Shown here: positions 54,864 through 63,551 of the stretch, piece by piece
Position numbering within the stretch: position 1 is the stretch's first letter
How the letters are laid out: every line of letters begins with the position of its first letter
NCBI RefSeq assembly: GCF_019249295.1
Contig: NZ_JAESDH010000003.1
Location: 124,001-188,000 of the forward strand
Direction of reading: 5' to 3'
DNA length: 64,000 nucleotides
Source: Alteromonas antoniana
GTDB lineage: Bacteria; Pseudomonadota; Gammaproteobacteria; Enterobacterales; Alteromonadaceae
Notes under the pieces: generated by a model
What the model saw: the letters and a program-made list of their open reading frames with translations, nothing else
Told to the model about the DNA's origin: nothing
Databases searched by the model: none
Translations under genes and position numbers: made by a program

Positions 54864-55332
54864 AGATCAAATCTATGTGTCCAAGGTAGATTTGATCGGT
54901 GTGCAGGACAGCGTAGCCCGAATTGTTTTCATGCCCGATCGGCGGAAAGGGTGGGTTTACGATTGCCATGGTGAGGTCTATACGCTGTCAGCACACCAAA
55001 AGCAATTTCTTAAGCCCAATGATTTTCTCATGCACGATGTTAGTTCTTTGCCTGAGATAAAGGATATTATCAAAGGCAATGAGATAGAGGTCGTCGAGTT
55101 TAATGACAGAGTCTCACAGGCCGGATTTGGGTTTGGATTCCTTTGCCTTAAAAGTGAAGGCGAACGCATTGATTCAAACAACGTAGTGAGTGTGTTGCCG
55201 GTTGAGAAAATGGTGTCTGCTATGAAGGAATATGCCGCAACACACAATGCGAGAGTTGTTGGCGCTTCAAACATCCACAAGTCCAGTCTCACCGAAGACA
55301 CTGACAATGAGTTCATAGCGCCGAAGTTGTAA
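54856..55332 (+). CDS. Unknown 158-residue protein
   Basis: ATG 54856 overlapping the previous gene; GGAG upstream. Soluble alpha/beta protein with no motif. Part of the DarB-like operon. A GC hairpin at about 55365-55393 without a T-run may end the transcript. Confidence 0.6.
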   Translation: MRKDQIYVSKVDLIGVQDSVARIVFMPDRRKGWVYDCHGEVYTLSAHQKQFLKPNDFLMHDVSSLPEIKDIIKGNEIEVVEFNDRVSQAGFGFGFLCLKSEGERIDSNNVVSVLPVEKMVSAMKEYAATHNARVVGASNIHKSSLTEDTDNEFIAPKL

Positions 55333-55400
55333 GCGTTACCTTGAACAAAAGTGTATGTTGTTGAGGCCCCGCCTGGATAAGCCAGCGGGGTCGATTTCTA

Positions 55401-56423
55401 CTAATCGGAAGACTTAAATTTCGAATTAATGTTCTTTTGGATAAAGGACTGTATGTGCTCAACGTTAGTAGGGACAGCTGAACGCTCTCCGCGCCTTTTT
55501 CCCGCATAGTGCCGGTGTTTGGTACCATCATAAAGCTGACCAGCCAGGTATGTAACGGTTCGATCTTCAATATTTGACGCTTTCAGGTTTGCAATGAACT
55601 GATGGCGGGCTGAGTAGAGGTTGATACCAGGCTTATTTAACCTTCCCCAGATTTGCGTGATTGTATCGGTTAGACAATCTGCGGTTTCTTTTATGAATTT
55701 ATCATTGTCCTGTTCAGAGTCTTTGACGTCTTTCATCATCCTGCAAGCACTTCTCACAATCCCGACCTGATGCTCATCTAAATGATCAAGAGGAATTCCC
55801 CTATATGGGAGAAAAAGGGATAGATCTTCATTAGACCCTCGTTGGATATTTTCCAATTTTTCACGATAGAGCTTTTCAGTACGCACAATCAAAGTTAAGC
55901 GCCCTTCGCAGTGCCTTAACATCGAGTCGTACCATTCGCCCGGCCGAAGTCCTACTACCACTCCTGCCTGGAGTAAGATGTTGCATACCTTTGCGTAAGT
56001 CGACCTGGTTCTGTATTCATTGTTATATTCGACGATGGTATTTAGCTGGTGGCTTTGAAGATGCTTTTGTCTTTTAGGCTGTCTACTGGATTTTCTATTT
56101 TTGCTGTGGACACCAGAGACATTGCGCAACTTACTTGCAAGGTCCGGATACGGAATTATTGGAAGGCAGCTATTCCGGTAAATTTTAAATGTGTTCGTTG
56201 AAACAGTGGGAGCGACACTGTCACAGAGAAAATTTACAAACTGGTCCATTAGCTCAGGCGTCTGATCAATATGGGTAGGCGGTACAATATGTAGCTCGCG
56301 ATAAAAACGGTTTATCAACCCGTTCAGTTTTTGCTGCCTCATGTTACTGGCCAAGCCCTCGACCCGAGACAAATCAAAATCAAATCTCATCACCCGAAAA
56401 GCTATCTGCTCTAATCTCATCAT
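55401..56423 (-). CDS. Tyrosine recombinase with incomplete catalytic set
   Basis: 340 residues (second ATG gives 339). R160 in VVGLRPGEW, R273 in LYSARHQF and Y306 in HRHYAG occupy the box I, box II and nucleophile positions of tyrosine recombinases. The box II histidine is Y270 and the third-box histidine is Q296, so activity may be reduced or altered. No attachment site or excision factor was found next to it. Such genes on plasmids resolve multimers or move cassettes. It diverges from the DotD gene. Confidence 0.75.
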   Translation of the reverse strand: MMRLEQIAFRVMRFDFDLSRVEGLASNMRQQKLNGLINRFYRELHIVPPTHIDQTPELMDQFVNFLCDSVAPTVSTNTFKIYRNSCLPIIPYPDLASKLRNVSGVHSKNRKSSRQPKRQKHLQSHQLNTIVEYNNEYRTRSTYAKVCNILLQAGVVVGLRPGEWYDSMLRHCEGRLTLIVRTEKLYREKLENIQRGSNEDLSLFLPYRGIPLDHLDEHQVGIVRSACRMMKDVKDSEQDNDKFIKETADCLTDTITQIWGRLNKPGINLYSARHQFIANLKASNIEDRTVTYLAGQLYDGTKHRHYAGKRRGERSAVPTNVEHIQSFIQKNINSKFKSSD

Positions 56424-56443
56424 GGGTTTGTGTACTCAAAATA

Positions 56444-56460
56444 TATACGTTGTGCAAAAT
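56444..56460. promoter_or_regulatory. Motif copy between recombinase and dotD
   Basis: TATACGTTGTGCAAAAT between divergent genes; it could control either the recombinase or the second transfer block. Confidence 0.4.
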
Positions 56461-56526
56461 TAAGCTTTCATTTCATCTTATCATTGCTTAAAATTAATCG
56501 CCATTATGACTTAACAGGTAGATGAT

Positions 56527-57054
56527 ATGCATAATTTGTACGGACTGTTAGCGACTTTGTCGCTCTGCGTGATTCTTTCAGCATGCGCGAGCACAGAGAG
56601 TGAGTCGCCTGCTCTGTTGGATACAAGCAGAGTTGATCAGGAGTTACTAGCTACGGCTACCTCGATTCAGCAAAGTATTCGCGTGATGGAACAAACAACC
56701 AATGCGCTCGCAGTTAGAAAAATGACACCTCAAGAAGCTGAATATGCTAAGCGGCAGATGGCGCAAGTTCCGCCAGGTATGGAAGTGCCCATGACTACTA
56801 CAACATATGCGTCTCTGCGGGCAGTTGTGGCAGATGCCGCAGCAATGGCCAATTATCGATTTGAGGAATACGGCAAGCGGAAGAAGCTCTACCTCACTAT
56901 GGATACGACGATGCGTCCTGTGGTCGACATTCTAAGAGACGCTGGAGCACAGGTTAAAGGCCAAGCATGGGTTTGTGTCTATCCCTCACCTAAAGCAAAC
57001 CAGTATTCAAACGGTGTTGTTGCCATCAAGTATGAGGGAGGTTGCGATCTATGA
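56527..57054 (+). CDS. dotD: DotD (TraH) outer-membrane lipoprotein
   Basis: 175 residues. Signal peptide with lipobox LSAC (Cys near residue 20), helical middle (QQSIRVMEQTTNAL), and the C-terminal N0-like domain (LYLTMDTTMRPVVDILRDAG). DotD anchors DotH and DotG in the outer-membrane complex. Order DotD-DotC-DotB matches IncI traH-I-J. ATG 56527 has AGGT upstream. Confidence 0.75.
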   Translation: MHNLYGLLATLSLCVILSACASTESESPALLDTSRVDQELLATATSIQQSIRVMEQTTNALAVRKMTPQEAEYAKRQMAQVPPGMEVPMTTTTYASLRAVVADAAAMANYRFEEYGKRKKLYLTMDTTMRPVVDILRDAGAQVKGQAWVCVYPSPKANQYSNGVVAIKYEGGCDL

Positions 57055-57866
57055 GATACGCCTTCTATTTTTTCGCGTTGCTGGTAAGCAGCCAAGCGTT
57101 TGCAAAAACCATCGAAAACGAAGCGGATTTGTTATTTGAAAAGTTGAGCAGTGCTTCAGCTGAGCAATATGAGTCGGTGTCCGAATCTATGTCTGAAACC
57201 GGCTTAAAAAATGCGGCAATTAGCTACGGTTTTCAAGGGGGCAAATATGTGACATTGAAAGCTATTCTGGAACATCTGGATAAGCGATTCGCAGATGCTC
57301 CTTTCGTCGACTTCCGCCCCGTCATGATGATGAAAGAAGGCTTTCTCCTTTTACCGGCAAAGATAACTATTCAAAAGGGAAGGGAAGTCATTACGGAAAG
57401 CGCTGCCAGGCGAGCGGCATATATCCCAAATATTGTAAAGCAACCAAAATTCGTTTCTGTGATGCCATCGTGGAGAGACTATTTCCGGATAGAGCTCACA
57501 CCCCCTTCAATTAATCGCCACTCTGTATTACCACAAACCCCTAAAGAGCAAGCAATCTGGAAAAGAAAAGTACGAGAGGGATGGGAAAAAGGCGTAGAAA
57601 ACGCTTATGACCAATATGAGAGAAGGCTAGCGCGGCTCAAAGACGATTATAACGGGTACCTGATGTATCACATACTCCGGGATAACAATATGGTAACGGA
57701 GCCTCAGTTTTCCAGCAATTTCTATGCTGTCACAGGCGGTGGCTCCACTATGAGCATAGACGAAGTGATAGTTGAAGTTAAGGTGAACCCAAAACTAATC
57801 AGCAATCGTGATGCCTGGGAATCCATACCTCGTCTTCCATCTTTTTTGGATTTTGCCAAGGACTGA
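57051..57866 (+). CDS. dotC: DotC (TraI) without lipobox cysteine
   Basis: 271 residues from ATG 57051 (GGGAGG upstream), sharing ATGA with the dotD stop. The DotC fold is recognised by PSWRDYFRIEL, then WKRKVREGWEKGVENAYDQ and LARLKDDYNGYLMYHIL. The signal peptide ends SSQAFA and carries no cysteine, while typical DotC is a lipoprotein. Here it would be secreted soluble and held by DotD/DotH. Confidence 0.85.
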   Translation: MRYAFYFFALLVSSQAFAKTIENEADLLFEKLSSASAEQYESVSESMSETGLKNAAISYGFQGGKYVTLKAILEHLDKRFADAPFVDFRPVMMMKEGFLLLPAKITIQKGREVITESAARRAAYIPNIVKQPKFVSVMPSWRDYFRIELTPPSINRHSVLPQTPKEQAIWKRKVREGWEKGVENAYDQYERRLARLKDDYNGYLMYHILRDNNMVTEPQFSSNFYAVTGGGSTMSIDEVIVEVKVNPKLISNRDAWESIPRLPSFLDFAKD

Positions 57867-57872
57867 GTAGCT

Positions 57873-59030
57873 ATGGATGAAGACAAGTTCCTTTGCAAAA
57901 CACTCTCTGCTCCAGAGTTGACCTTTATTGATTTTATTCACCTGTTCAGACATGCACTACAAATAGATTCGTTTTCGGACATCTATATCAGAATCGGTCA
58001 CCCAATCATTATTAGATCTCAGGGTACTAACTACCGTCTTTCGAGCAAGCCCCGGCTTACGCGTCAAGACGTTAAGAACTTCGTGTGCGGATACTACGAT
58101 GAAGGGATTTGGGGCGACGTAAGATCAGGCTCTGAATATATTGGAGATTTTCAGTTCTCAAAGATAGAGAACGACCTCAGGGGAAAGCATACCGTTCGGA
58201 TGAGAACGATCATAACGAAAGAGCAAAGTGACTATGACCCAAGTGGGGTTATGGTCACAATGCGGCTTATCGAGAACGATATTCCCACAGTTCAAAAACT
58301 CAACGTTGACAAAAATATTTTAGATGCGGCCTTTCCGCGCCAAGGTCTGGTGATAATTGCTGGTGAAACTGGCTCCGGGAAAACAACCCTCCTGGCGGCA
58401 TTTATAAATGAAATTCTTACTTATAAGGGGATGGACAGGCCCGATGTAGTGTTAGCTGAATATTCAGACCCGCCCGAGTACCTTTTTCATAATGTGGACA
58501 AAGGAAGAAATATTATCACCCAAAACTGGGTGGGCCCGCGACATGATACCAAGACGTTTGAGCAAGGCATTTTAAATGCTAAACGGATGAACACGACTCA
58601 CATACTTATCGGAGAGTGTCGCAACAAGGAAAGTATCGACCAAATGTACGATGCATCAAACATAGGTAATGCATGCTACACGACCTTTCATGCCAATAAA
58701 GTGAGTGGCGTGATCAAAGGAATGGCACAGAAGTTTGAAGCAGATCGAGAAATGATGAGAGCTTTTGAAATTGCTCGCAACACTTCACTCATAGTCGTCC
58801 AGTATCTCGCAAAAATGGGAGATAACCGGGTACCTATTCAGGAGTATCTGGCTTTTGATGAGCAGGTAAAGAACCGCCTGGAGAATGTGCCAGCAGAGCG
58901 GTTCTATTCAGAGATAGACAAATGTGTTGAAGCCTATGGCCAGCCTATGAGGCAGGATGCAGACAGGGCACTTGCTGCCGGGGAAATAGATGCAAGCGTG
59001 CACAAAATCATAATTTCAGGGTGTGGGTGA
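57873..59030 (+). CDS. dotB: DotB (TraJ) secretion ATPase
   Basis: 385 residues. Walker A GETGSGKT (164-171), then EYSDPPEYLF, ILIGECRNKE and CYTTFHANKV, the PilT/DotB pattern. It powers the type IVB channel and is homologous to pilus retraction motors. Six bases after dotC, in the same operon. Confidence 0.95.
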   Translation: MDEDKFLCKTLSAPELTFIDFIHLFRHALQIDSFSDIYIRIGHPIIIRSQGTNYRLSSKPRLTRQDVKNFVCGYYDEGIWGDVRSGSEYIGDFQFSKIENDLRGKHTVRMRTIITKEQSDYDPSGVMVTMRLIENDIPTVQKLNVDKNILDAAFPRQGLVIIAGETGSGKTTLLAAFINEILTYKGMDRPDVVLAEYSDPPEYLFHNVDKGRNIITQNWVGPRHDTKTFEQGILNAKRMNTTHILIGECRNKESIDQMYDASNIGNACYTTFHANKVSGVIKGMAQKFEADREMMRAFEIARNTSLIVVQYLAKMGDNRVPIQEYLAFDEQVKNRLENVPAERFYSEIDKCVEAYGQPMRQDADRALAAGEIDASVHKIIISGCG

Positions 59031-59034
59031 CATT

Positions 59035-59793
59035 ATGCATTGGTCCCAGATGAGTAACCAACTCAATATTAAAACAAAGTTTATACAACCAGAAGATTTT
59101 GTCGCCTTTGTCGCGGGCTTCTTCATTCCGTTTTTATGGAAAGCGTTGGCTGTGTTTTTAGTTTTCAAATTTATTGCAATAAAAAAAGGTATGACCCCCA
59201 TGGAATTATTAAGGCGCCTCATGAAAGGGCGTAAAAGAGCGAGTCGAAGTACATACCCCCTTAAACCTACGGAAAAATTTTCGCTATTACGTGAGGCTAG
59301 CAAGTACCTCTCAATTGTGATCTGCTTTGTATGCTTACCAACAGAAAGTGCCAAGGCCGGATTTCAAATTATTGACGAGCCTAAAATCGAACAACCTACT
59401 CCGGTAATCGATAATCCATTTACTCAACCAAAGTCAGGGGTTGGCGATAAAGTCCGCTTGGAAGACGTTCTTGAGTTAGTCATCGACAAACCGTGGCGCA
59501 CCGAGTTTATAAGCAAGGAACTCCAGGCTCTTAGAGTGAGCTGGTTGAGTAACAACCAATCAGTGTCTGAAATTGTTGCCCAATTAGGCAGAAACTACGG
59601 GATAGAGACGTATTTTGTCGAGTCTGCTGGAAAGTTATATGTCGATTGGGCTGGTGGATATTGTGAAACGGCGATTGCTAACGAGATAAAGCGCAGAAAG
59701 CAAATCAATACTGAACTGCTATTTAATTCAGAAAAAGTTTCTATTCCTAAAGTTTTGTGGGTTGAGCGAGATGAGCGCACTTATCTTTGTTAA
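59035..59793 (+). CDS. IcmT/TraK-like N-terminus fused to TcpQ/PilL-like domain
   Basis: 252 residues from ATG 59035. Residues about 20-72 form a membrane hairpin and a basic tail (MTPMELLRRLMKGRKR) that resemble IcmT/TraK. A second hydrophobic stretch near 91-107 ends in ESAKA like a signal peptide, followed by a TcpQ/PilL-like domain (WRTEFISKELQALRVSW, then a glycine-rich YVDWAGGY). No in-frame start lies near the second segment, so it reads as one protein joining a secretion and a pilus module, or two proteins recently fused. Its end overlaps the next gene by 23 bases. Confidence 0.6.
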   Translation: MHWSQMSNQLNIKTKFIQPEDFVAFVAGFFIPFLWKALAVFLVFKFIAIKKGMTPMELLRRLMKGRKRASRSTYPLKPTEKFSLLREASKYLSIVICFVCLPTESAKAGFQIIDEPKIEQPTPVIDNPFTQPKSGVGDKVRLEDVLELVIDKPWRTEFISKELQALRVSWLSNNQSVSEIVAQLGRNYGIETYFVESAGKLYVDWAGGYCETAIANEIKRRKQINTELLFNSEKVSIPKVLWVERDERTYLC

Positions 59794-60322
59794 GCCCCTG
59801 AGCCCGTTCAGCGTCATTCTGTTTTTATTATTTTCCAGTTGTTCGCTGGCAGAGGTAGATACCTCTGGTTCACTCAGAGAGGCAATTTACTCAGAGTTGG
59901 AGCGGGCCAGGCCTATCGCAAAGTACAAGCATTGCGTGACAGCTGCCTCTACGACTTTCGAAGTGAATGAGTTGATTCTTCTGTCAGTGTTGATGTGGGA
60001 GTCGGGATATATGAACCCGCTAAGGAAAAATAATGACGGCACATTTGACCATGGATTTGCGCAAATAAATACAGTGCGAGAAACGGAAATTATGCAAATC
60101 GGCTATACGCTGGATGACATGATTACCAGCCCATGCAAAAACATTATGGCCGCTGCGTTCCTACTCTCCCGAGAGATAAAAGAGGCTGGCGATGTTTGGA
60201 AAGGGGCGGCCAATTATCACTACGACGAAGGGGGAGATTATCCTCATAACCACCATGCCTATAAGCGTCATGTCTTTGCCCAATATCTGTCTATTTTAAC
60301 AGTTGCACAACGAAACAATTGA
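59771..60322 (+). CDS. Lytic transglycosylase (PilT/VirB1-like)
   Basis: 183 residues from ATG 59771, overlapping the upstream gene. A hydrophobic signal segment is at about 10-27. The catalytic glutamate is in MWESGYMNP and the DHGFAQIN and AAAFLLSRE motifs are the SLT family pattern; YHYDEGGDYPHN follows. It opens peptidoglycan for the pilus or channel. IncI plasmids carry the same type of gene (pilT) in the pil cluster. Confidence 0.85.
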   Translation: MSALIFVKPLSPFSVILFLLFSSCSLAEVDTSGSLREAIYSELERARPIAKYKHCVTAASTTFEVNELILLSVLMWESGYMNPLRKNNDGTFDHGFAQINTVRETEIMQIGYTLDDMITSPCKNIMAAAFLLSREIKEAGDVWKGAANYHYDEGGDYPHNHHAYKRHVFAQYLSILTVAQRNN

Positions 60323-60339
60323 TATACAATGTGCATAAT
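60303..60339 (+). promoter_or_regulatory. Promoter with motif copy before pil-like genes
   Basis: TTGCAC (60303-60308), 16-bp spacer and TACAAT (60325-60330); the motif TATACAATGTGCATAAT covers 60323-60339. The -10 thus merges with the window-wide motif, which overlaps the expected start of transcription. Confidence 0.55.
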
Positions 60340-60364
60340 GAGTTTAATTAAAAAGAATCTAGTG

Positions 60365-61192
60365 ATGCGGAAATTAGCGATAGCGCCAATTTTGGTCCTC
60401 TTAAGTTGCGCGTTTGGGGCACAGGCTGGTGATTGCCTAACGACGGACAACATGGTCGAGCGAGAAGGTAAAGTTTGTGCACCAGGCAAGGGGATGTCGA
60501 TTACCTCTGCCGCAGAAATGCTTATTCCGAAGGATTGGAAAATGCGGTTTTTGGAAGAAGAGGTCTCGTTGCAGAAGGTGTCGTGGCCAGATGGCATGCT
60601 TTGGGTGGATACACTTGATCTGATCGGTCGCACCAGTAACGTCGGTTTTCTTGTAGACGGGCATAAAAAAATTGTCGTCGCGATGCGTCCAAACGATAAC
60701 GTGCTGCCCGGCAGTATCATGATTAATTCCCGTATAGCGAGGACGAGAGAGTTTCTTAACTTAGATGAGCTTTATACCCGCGTAGATGATACGGAGAGAG
60801 CTCGTCGGGAGAAGTTGGCCAGAAAGAAAGCAACTCTAGTCCCAAATACAAAGTTGAACTCTCAGTCGCTGGTCGATTCCAGAAGAACATACGTGAACGT
60901 CGAAAACACAGTTTTTGTCAGTACTGTCCACTCAGGGGATCTCGAAGAGACGTTAAAAGAATTCTTCTGGCAACGTTGGAACCACACCCTTGTACTAAAC
61001 AAGCACGGATTTAGCTCTAAACCCGCCTTGACCAAACCGGTAACTCTTAAAGGATCATCGGTTGTGGATGATGCTGCTCAGCTGAAATCCATCTTAAATG
61101 AAGGCGGCGACTACGCCTATGATTTCCGAATTTATAAGGGAAATGACGTCGTTGAACTGACCATCACCTGCAGGGTTTGCAATTATGAATAA
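60365..61192 (+). CDS. TcpQ/PilL-like periplasmic protein
   Basis: 275 residues from ATG 60365, just after the promoter at 60303-60339; an ATG at 60329 lies in the motif and is rejected. Signal peptide ending AQA, then a TcpQ-like block (PKDWKMRFLEEEVSLQKVSW, 50-110) and a second less similar block (180-270). A basic linker (ARREKLARKKA) separates them. TcpQ/PilL proteins guide the pilus secretin to the outer membrane. It overlaps the next gene by 8 bases. Confidence 0.65.
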   Translation: MRKLAIAPILVLLSCAFGAQAGDCLTTDNMVEREGKVCAPGKGMSITSAAEMLIPKDWKMRFLEEEVSLQKVSWPDGMLWVDTLDLIGRTSNVGFLVDGHKKIVVAMRPNDNVLPGSIMINSRIARTREFLNLDELYTRVDDTERARREKLARKKATLVPNTKLNSQSLVDSRRTYVNVENTVFVSTVHSGDLEETLKEFFWQRWNHTLVLNKHGFSSKPALTKPVTLKGSSVVDDAAQLKSILNEGGDYAYDFRIYKGNDVVELTITCRVCNYE

Positions 61193-62036
61193 ATCAATTC
61201 TCGCTGTTATCACTTTACTTTACTCATTGGTGGCCTGTGACGCTAAGTCTATAGAGGTGGTTGACGCGTCATTTGATGGCGCTGGTTCCATGTCTTTTGT
61301 AGTGCCTCAAGGTGATGTGAAAACGCAGGTCACGGTTCTTCTAAAAAGATTGTATCCAATGTCCGAGGTTGTGTTCAGACACAAAATCAGCGGATTCCTG
61401 CCTGCAGACATTGAGATCTCTGGTGCAAATCCAGACCAAATTGCTATTGAGATGTTGGCTGGACTGGGTCTGTCAGCTTGCATCTACCAGAACAACGTTA
61501 TTGAGGTTGGTAAATTCAAGCGGCGTGGTCTTTGCCCTTCTGCAAAGCTACCGAATGATAAATATCCAGATCTGGAGAAAAAGGGAAGAGGGATCCTAAC
61601 TGCCACCAACGGGTGGTACGGAAACTTCCAAGGTAGTGAATTCGAGCAGTTGGTTACTAACGGTCAAGTAAAAGCATACGCAGCGAGCTATTCACCTGAA
61701 AATATAGGTCCAAAGGTAAATGGAGAATCGTTTGTTAGTGCGCCCGGAGAGATGACCGATCAACAGATGGTAGATAACGGCGTTGTCGAAGAAGCGGGTG
61801 TCAAATTTTTAATGAGACCAGGGCCTCTTGGCCCGCAAGTGAGTGAGTTGGTTTCCAAGCTTGATAATGCACCACAGCTCGTGTGGGAACTCGATGACAA
61901 TGTACAGTGGTTCAATGAAATCGAAATTAAAAGAGGCGATTACATTGAGATTTTCGCTGAGATACTTGAGAGCTATGACGCTTTTGCGGATGTCTATAAA
62001 AACAATGTGATAGTGGTACGTGGGGGTGATAAATGA
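61185..62036 (+). CDS. PilL-like lipoprotein with two N-domain-like blocks
   Basis: 283 residues. Signal peptide with lipobox LVAC (Cys near 18). Two blocks resemble TcpQ/PilL-type secretin-associated modules: about 35-105 (VLLKRLYPMSEVVFRH, GLSACIYQNNVIEV) and about 215-280 (PQLVWELDDNVQW, ADVYKNNVIVV). Stop overlaps the pilN ATG. Confidence 0.65.
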   Translation: MNKSILAVITLLYSLVACDAKSIEVVDASFDGAGSMSFVVPQGDVKTQVTVLLKRLYPMSEVVFRHKISGFLPADIEISGANPDQIAIEMLAGLGLSACIYQNNVIEVGKFKRRGLCPSAKLPNDKYPDLEKKGRGILTATNGWYGNFQGSEFEQLVTNGQVKAYAASYSPENIGPKVNGESFVSAPGEMTDQQMVDNGVVEEAGVKFLMRPGPLGPQVSELVSKLDNAPQLVWELDDNVQWFNEIEIKRGDYIEIFAEILESYDAFADVYKNNVIVVRGGDK

Positions 62037-63547
62037 AATCAGTAAATGCAGGCTTTCTTATCACTGCCTTGTTACTTACGGGTTGCTCTACCTTCGAAGT
62101 AGCAACAAGCCAAAAACGAAAAGAAATACAGGACAACGCCAAAGATACTATTGAGGGCGCAAAGACATTTGAACCGAAATTTGGTCCTATGGCACGTATC
62201 AATGAAATCGATGCCTTTTATGCGCCAAAGCTGCAGGCGCAAGAGAAAGAAAAGCCTGATTGGTATTTTAAAAAGTGGCGCGGAAATTATCGTAGCTTCA
62301 CCCTGAATCAGTTCATGTTGATGTTGCAGGACAAGCACGGCGTGAACATGCGTTATCTTGACGGCCTAGATGGCGATAAGAAATTTTCGATGATTCATGA
62401 CGGTACCGTGGGAGAGGCTTTAGATAAAGTGCAGCTGGCAACAGCCTATGGATACACGGTAGAAGGGGATGTCATTACCTGGAGCAAATATATCACTGAC
62501 TTCATTGATATATCCACGTTCCCGGGCATCGAGTCCTACCGAATCGGAAAAGAAGACGCCAAGGACTCTCAGCAGCGTCAGCAGGGTATGGGCAATACAA
62601 TTATTTCCGATACTGGGATTAGTGATGACGGCTCGTATTCTTCATTGCTGATGGAAGAAAACAGTCCTCTCGCATCCATTCTTACAACTGCCAATATGCT
62701 CAAGAGCCAAGAGGGAACTGTCACTGTCGATTACTCGACTACCTCTTTAGTCATCCGTGACTATCCGGAGAATGTTCGCCGAGTTCGTAATTTTATCAAA
62801 CAGCAAAATACAAGGCTCACTGCGCAAGCGGTATTTGACATCATGATTGTCGATTATGTCAAAAGCCAAGGGGACGAAGTGGCTGTGAACTTTGAGGTTA
62901 TTAAGAACGATCTTGCCTCATCAGGGATTCAGGCATTGAGCACAAATTTCGCAAGTTCATTAGTGAGCTCTATAACTCCTACGGTATTTACTTACACTAA
63001 AAAAGAAGGGAAGTATGCAGGCGCGACAGCATTCATCGAGTCTCTGAAGTCTAGAGGCGCGGTTCTGAATGTCATTAATCCTTCACTGGTGGTGACCAAT
63101 AATCGCGTTTCGAAAATCGTAGATAGCGCAGACCGGTCCTACTTGGCCAGCGCCGGATCATCCGCCACGGCAAATGTTGGTCAAACTGAAATACTCATTC
63201 CCGGGATAGTCAAAACAGGTTTGCAGCTGTGGGCGTTAGCCGATATTGATTTAAACGAGGGGAGTGTATTTGCGAAGGTTGCCAACTCATTTTCTGACTT
63301 GGTTGAAATCGAAAGTGCATCATCTGGTAACGCGACTATTCAAACGCCTTCCACAAATTCCAATGAATTTGACCAGACATTTCACATTAAAGATGGCGAA
63401 ACGATCTTGTTGGGTGGTCTGGGAACCAGTCGGCAGGAAGTTACTGAAAATACTGGCGGGACCCTTGGTCTTGGGGGCGAAAAAGGCACTCGATTTGTAG
63501 AAACCGAGACTCTTATCCTAATTACTCCACGAATCATCAGGAAGTAA
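62033..63547 (+). CDS. pilN: PilN-type secretin (outer-membrane pore)
   Basis: 504 residues, GGGGGTGATAA before ATG 62033. Lipobox LLTGC, then N-domains, then the secretin core: VNFEVIKNDLASSGIQAL, then a GAVLNVINPSLVVTNN strand, and the C-terminal EFDQTFHIKDGETILLGGL then ETLILITPRII. It is the PilN lipoprotein secretin of IncI thin pili. It forms the outer-membrane pore for the pilus. Confidence 0.92.
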   Translation: MKSVNAGFLITALLLTGCSTFEVATSQKRKEIQDNAKDTIEGAKTFEPKFGPMARINEIDAFYAPKLQAQEKEKPDWYFKKWRGNYRSFTLNQFMLMLQDKHGVNMRYLDGLDGDKKFSMIHDGTVGEALDKVQLATAYGYTVEGDVITWSKYITDFIDISTFPGIESYRIGKEDAKDSQQRQQGMGNTIISDTGISDDGSYSSLLMEENSPLASILTTANMLKSQEGTVTVDYSTTSLVIRDYPENVRRVRNFIKQQNTRLTAQAVFDIMIVDYVKSQGDEVAVNFEVIKNDLASSGIQALSTNFASSLVSSITPTVFTYTKKEGKYAGATAFIESLKSRGAVLNVINPSLVVTNNRVSKIVDSADRSYLASAGSSATANVGQTEILIPGIVKTGLQLWALADIDLNEGSVFAKVANSFSDLVEIESASSGNATIQTPSTNSNEFDQTFHIKDGETILLGGLGTSRQEVTENTGGTLGLGGEKGTRFVETETLILITPRIIRK

Positions 63548-63551
63548 TACT

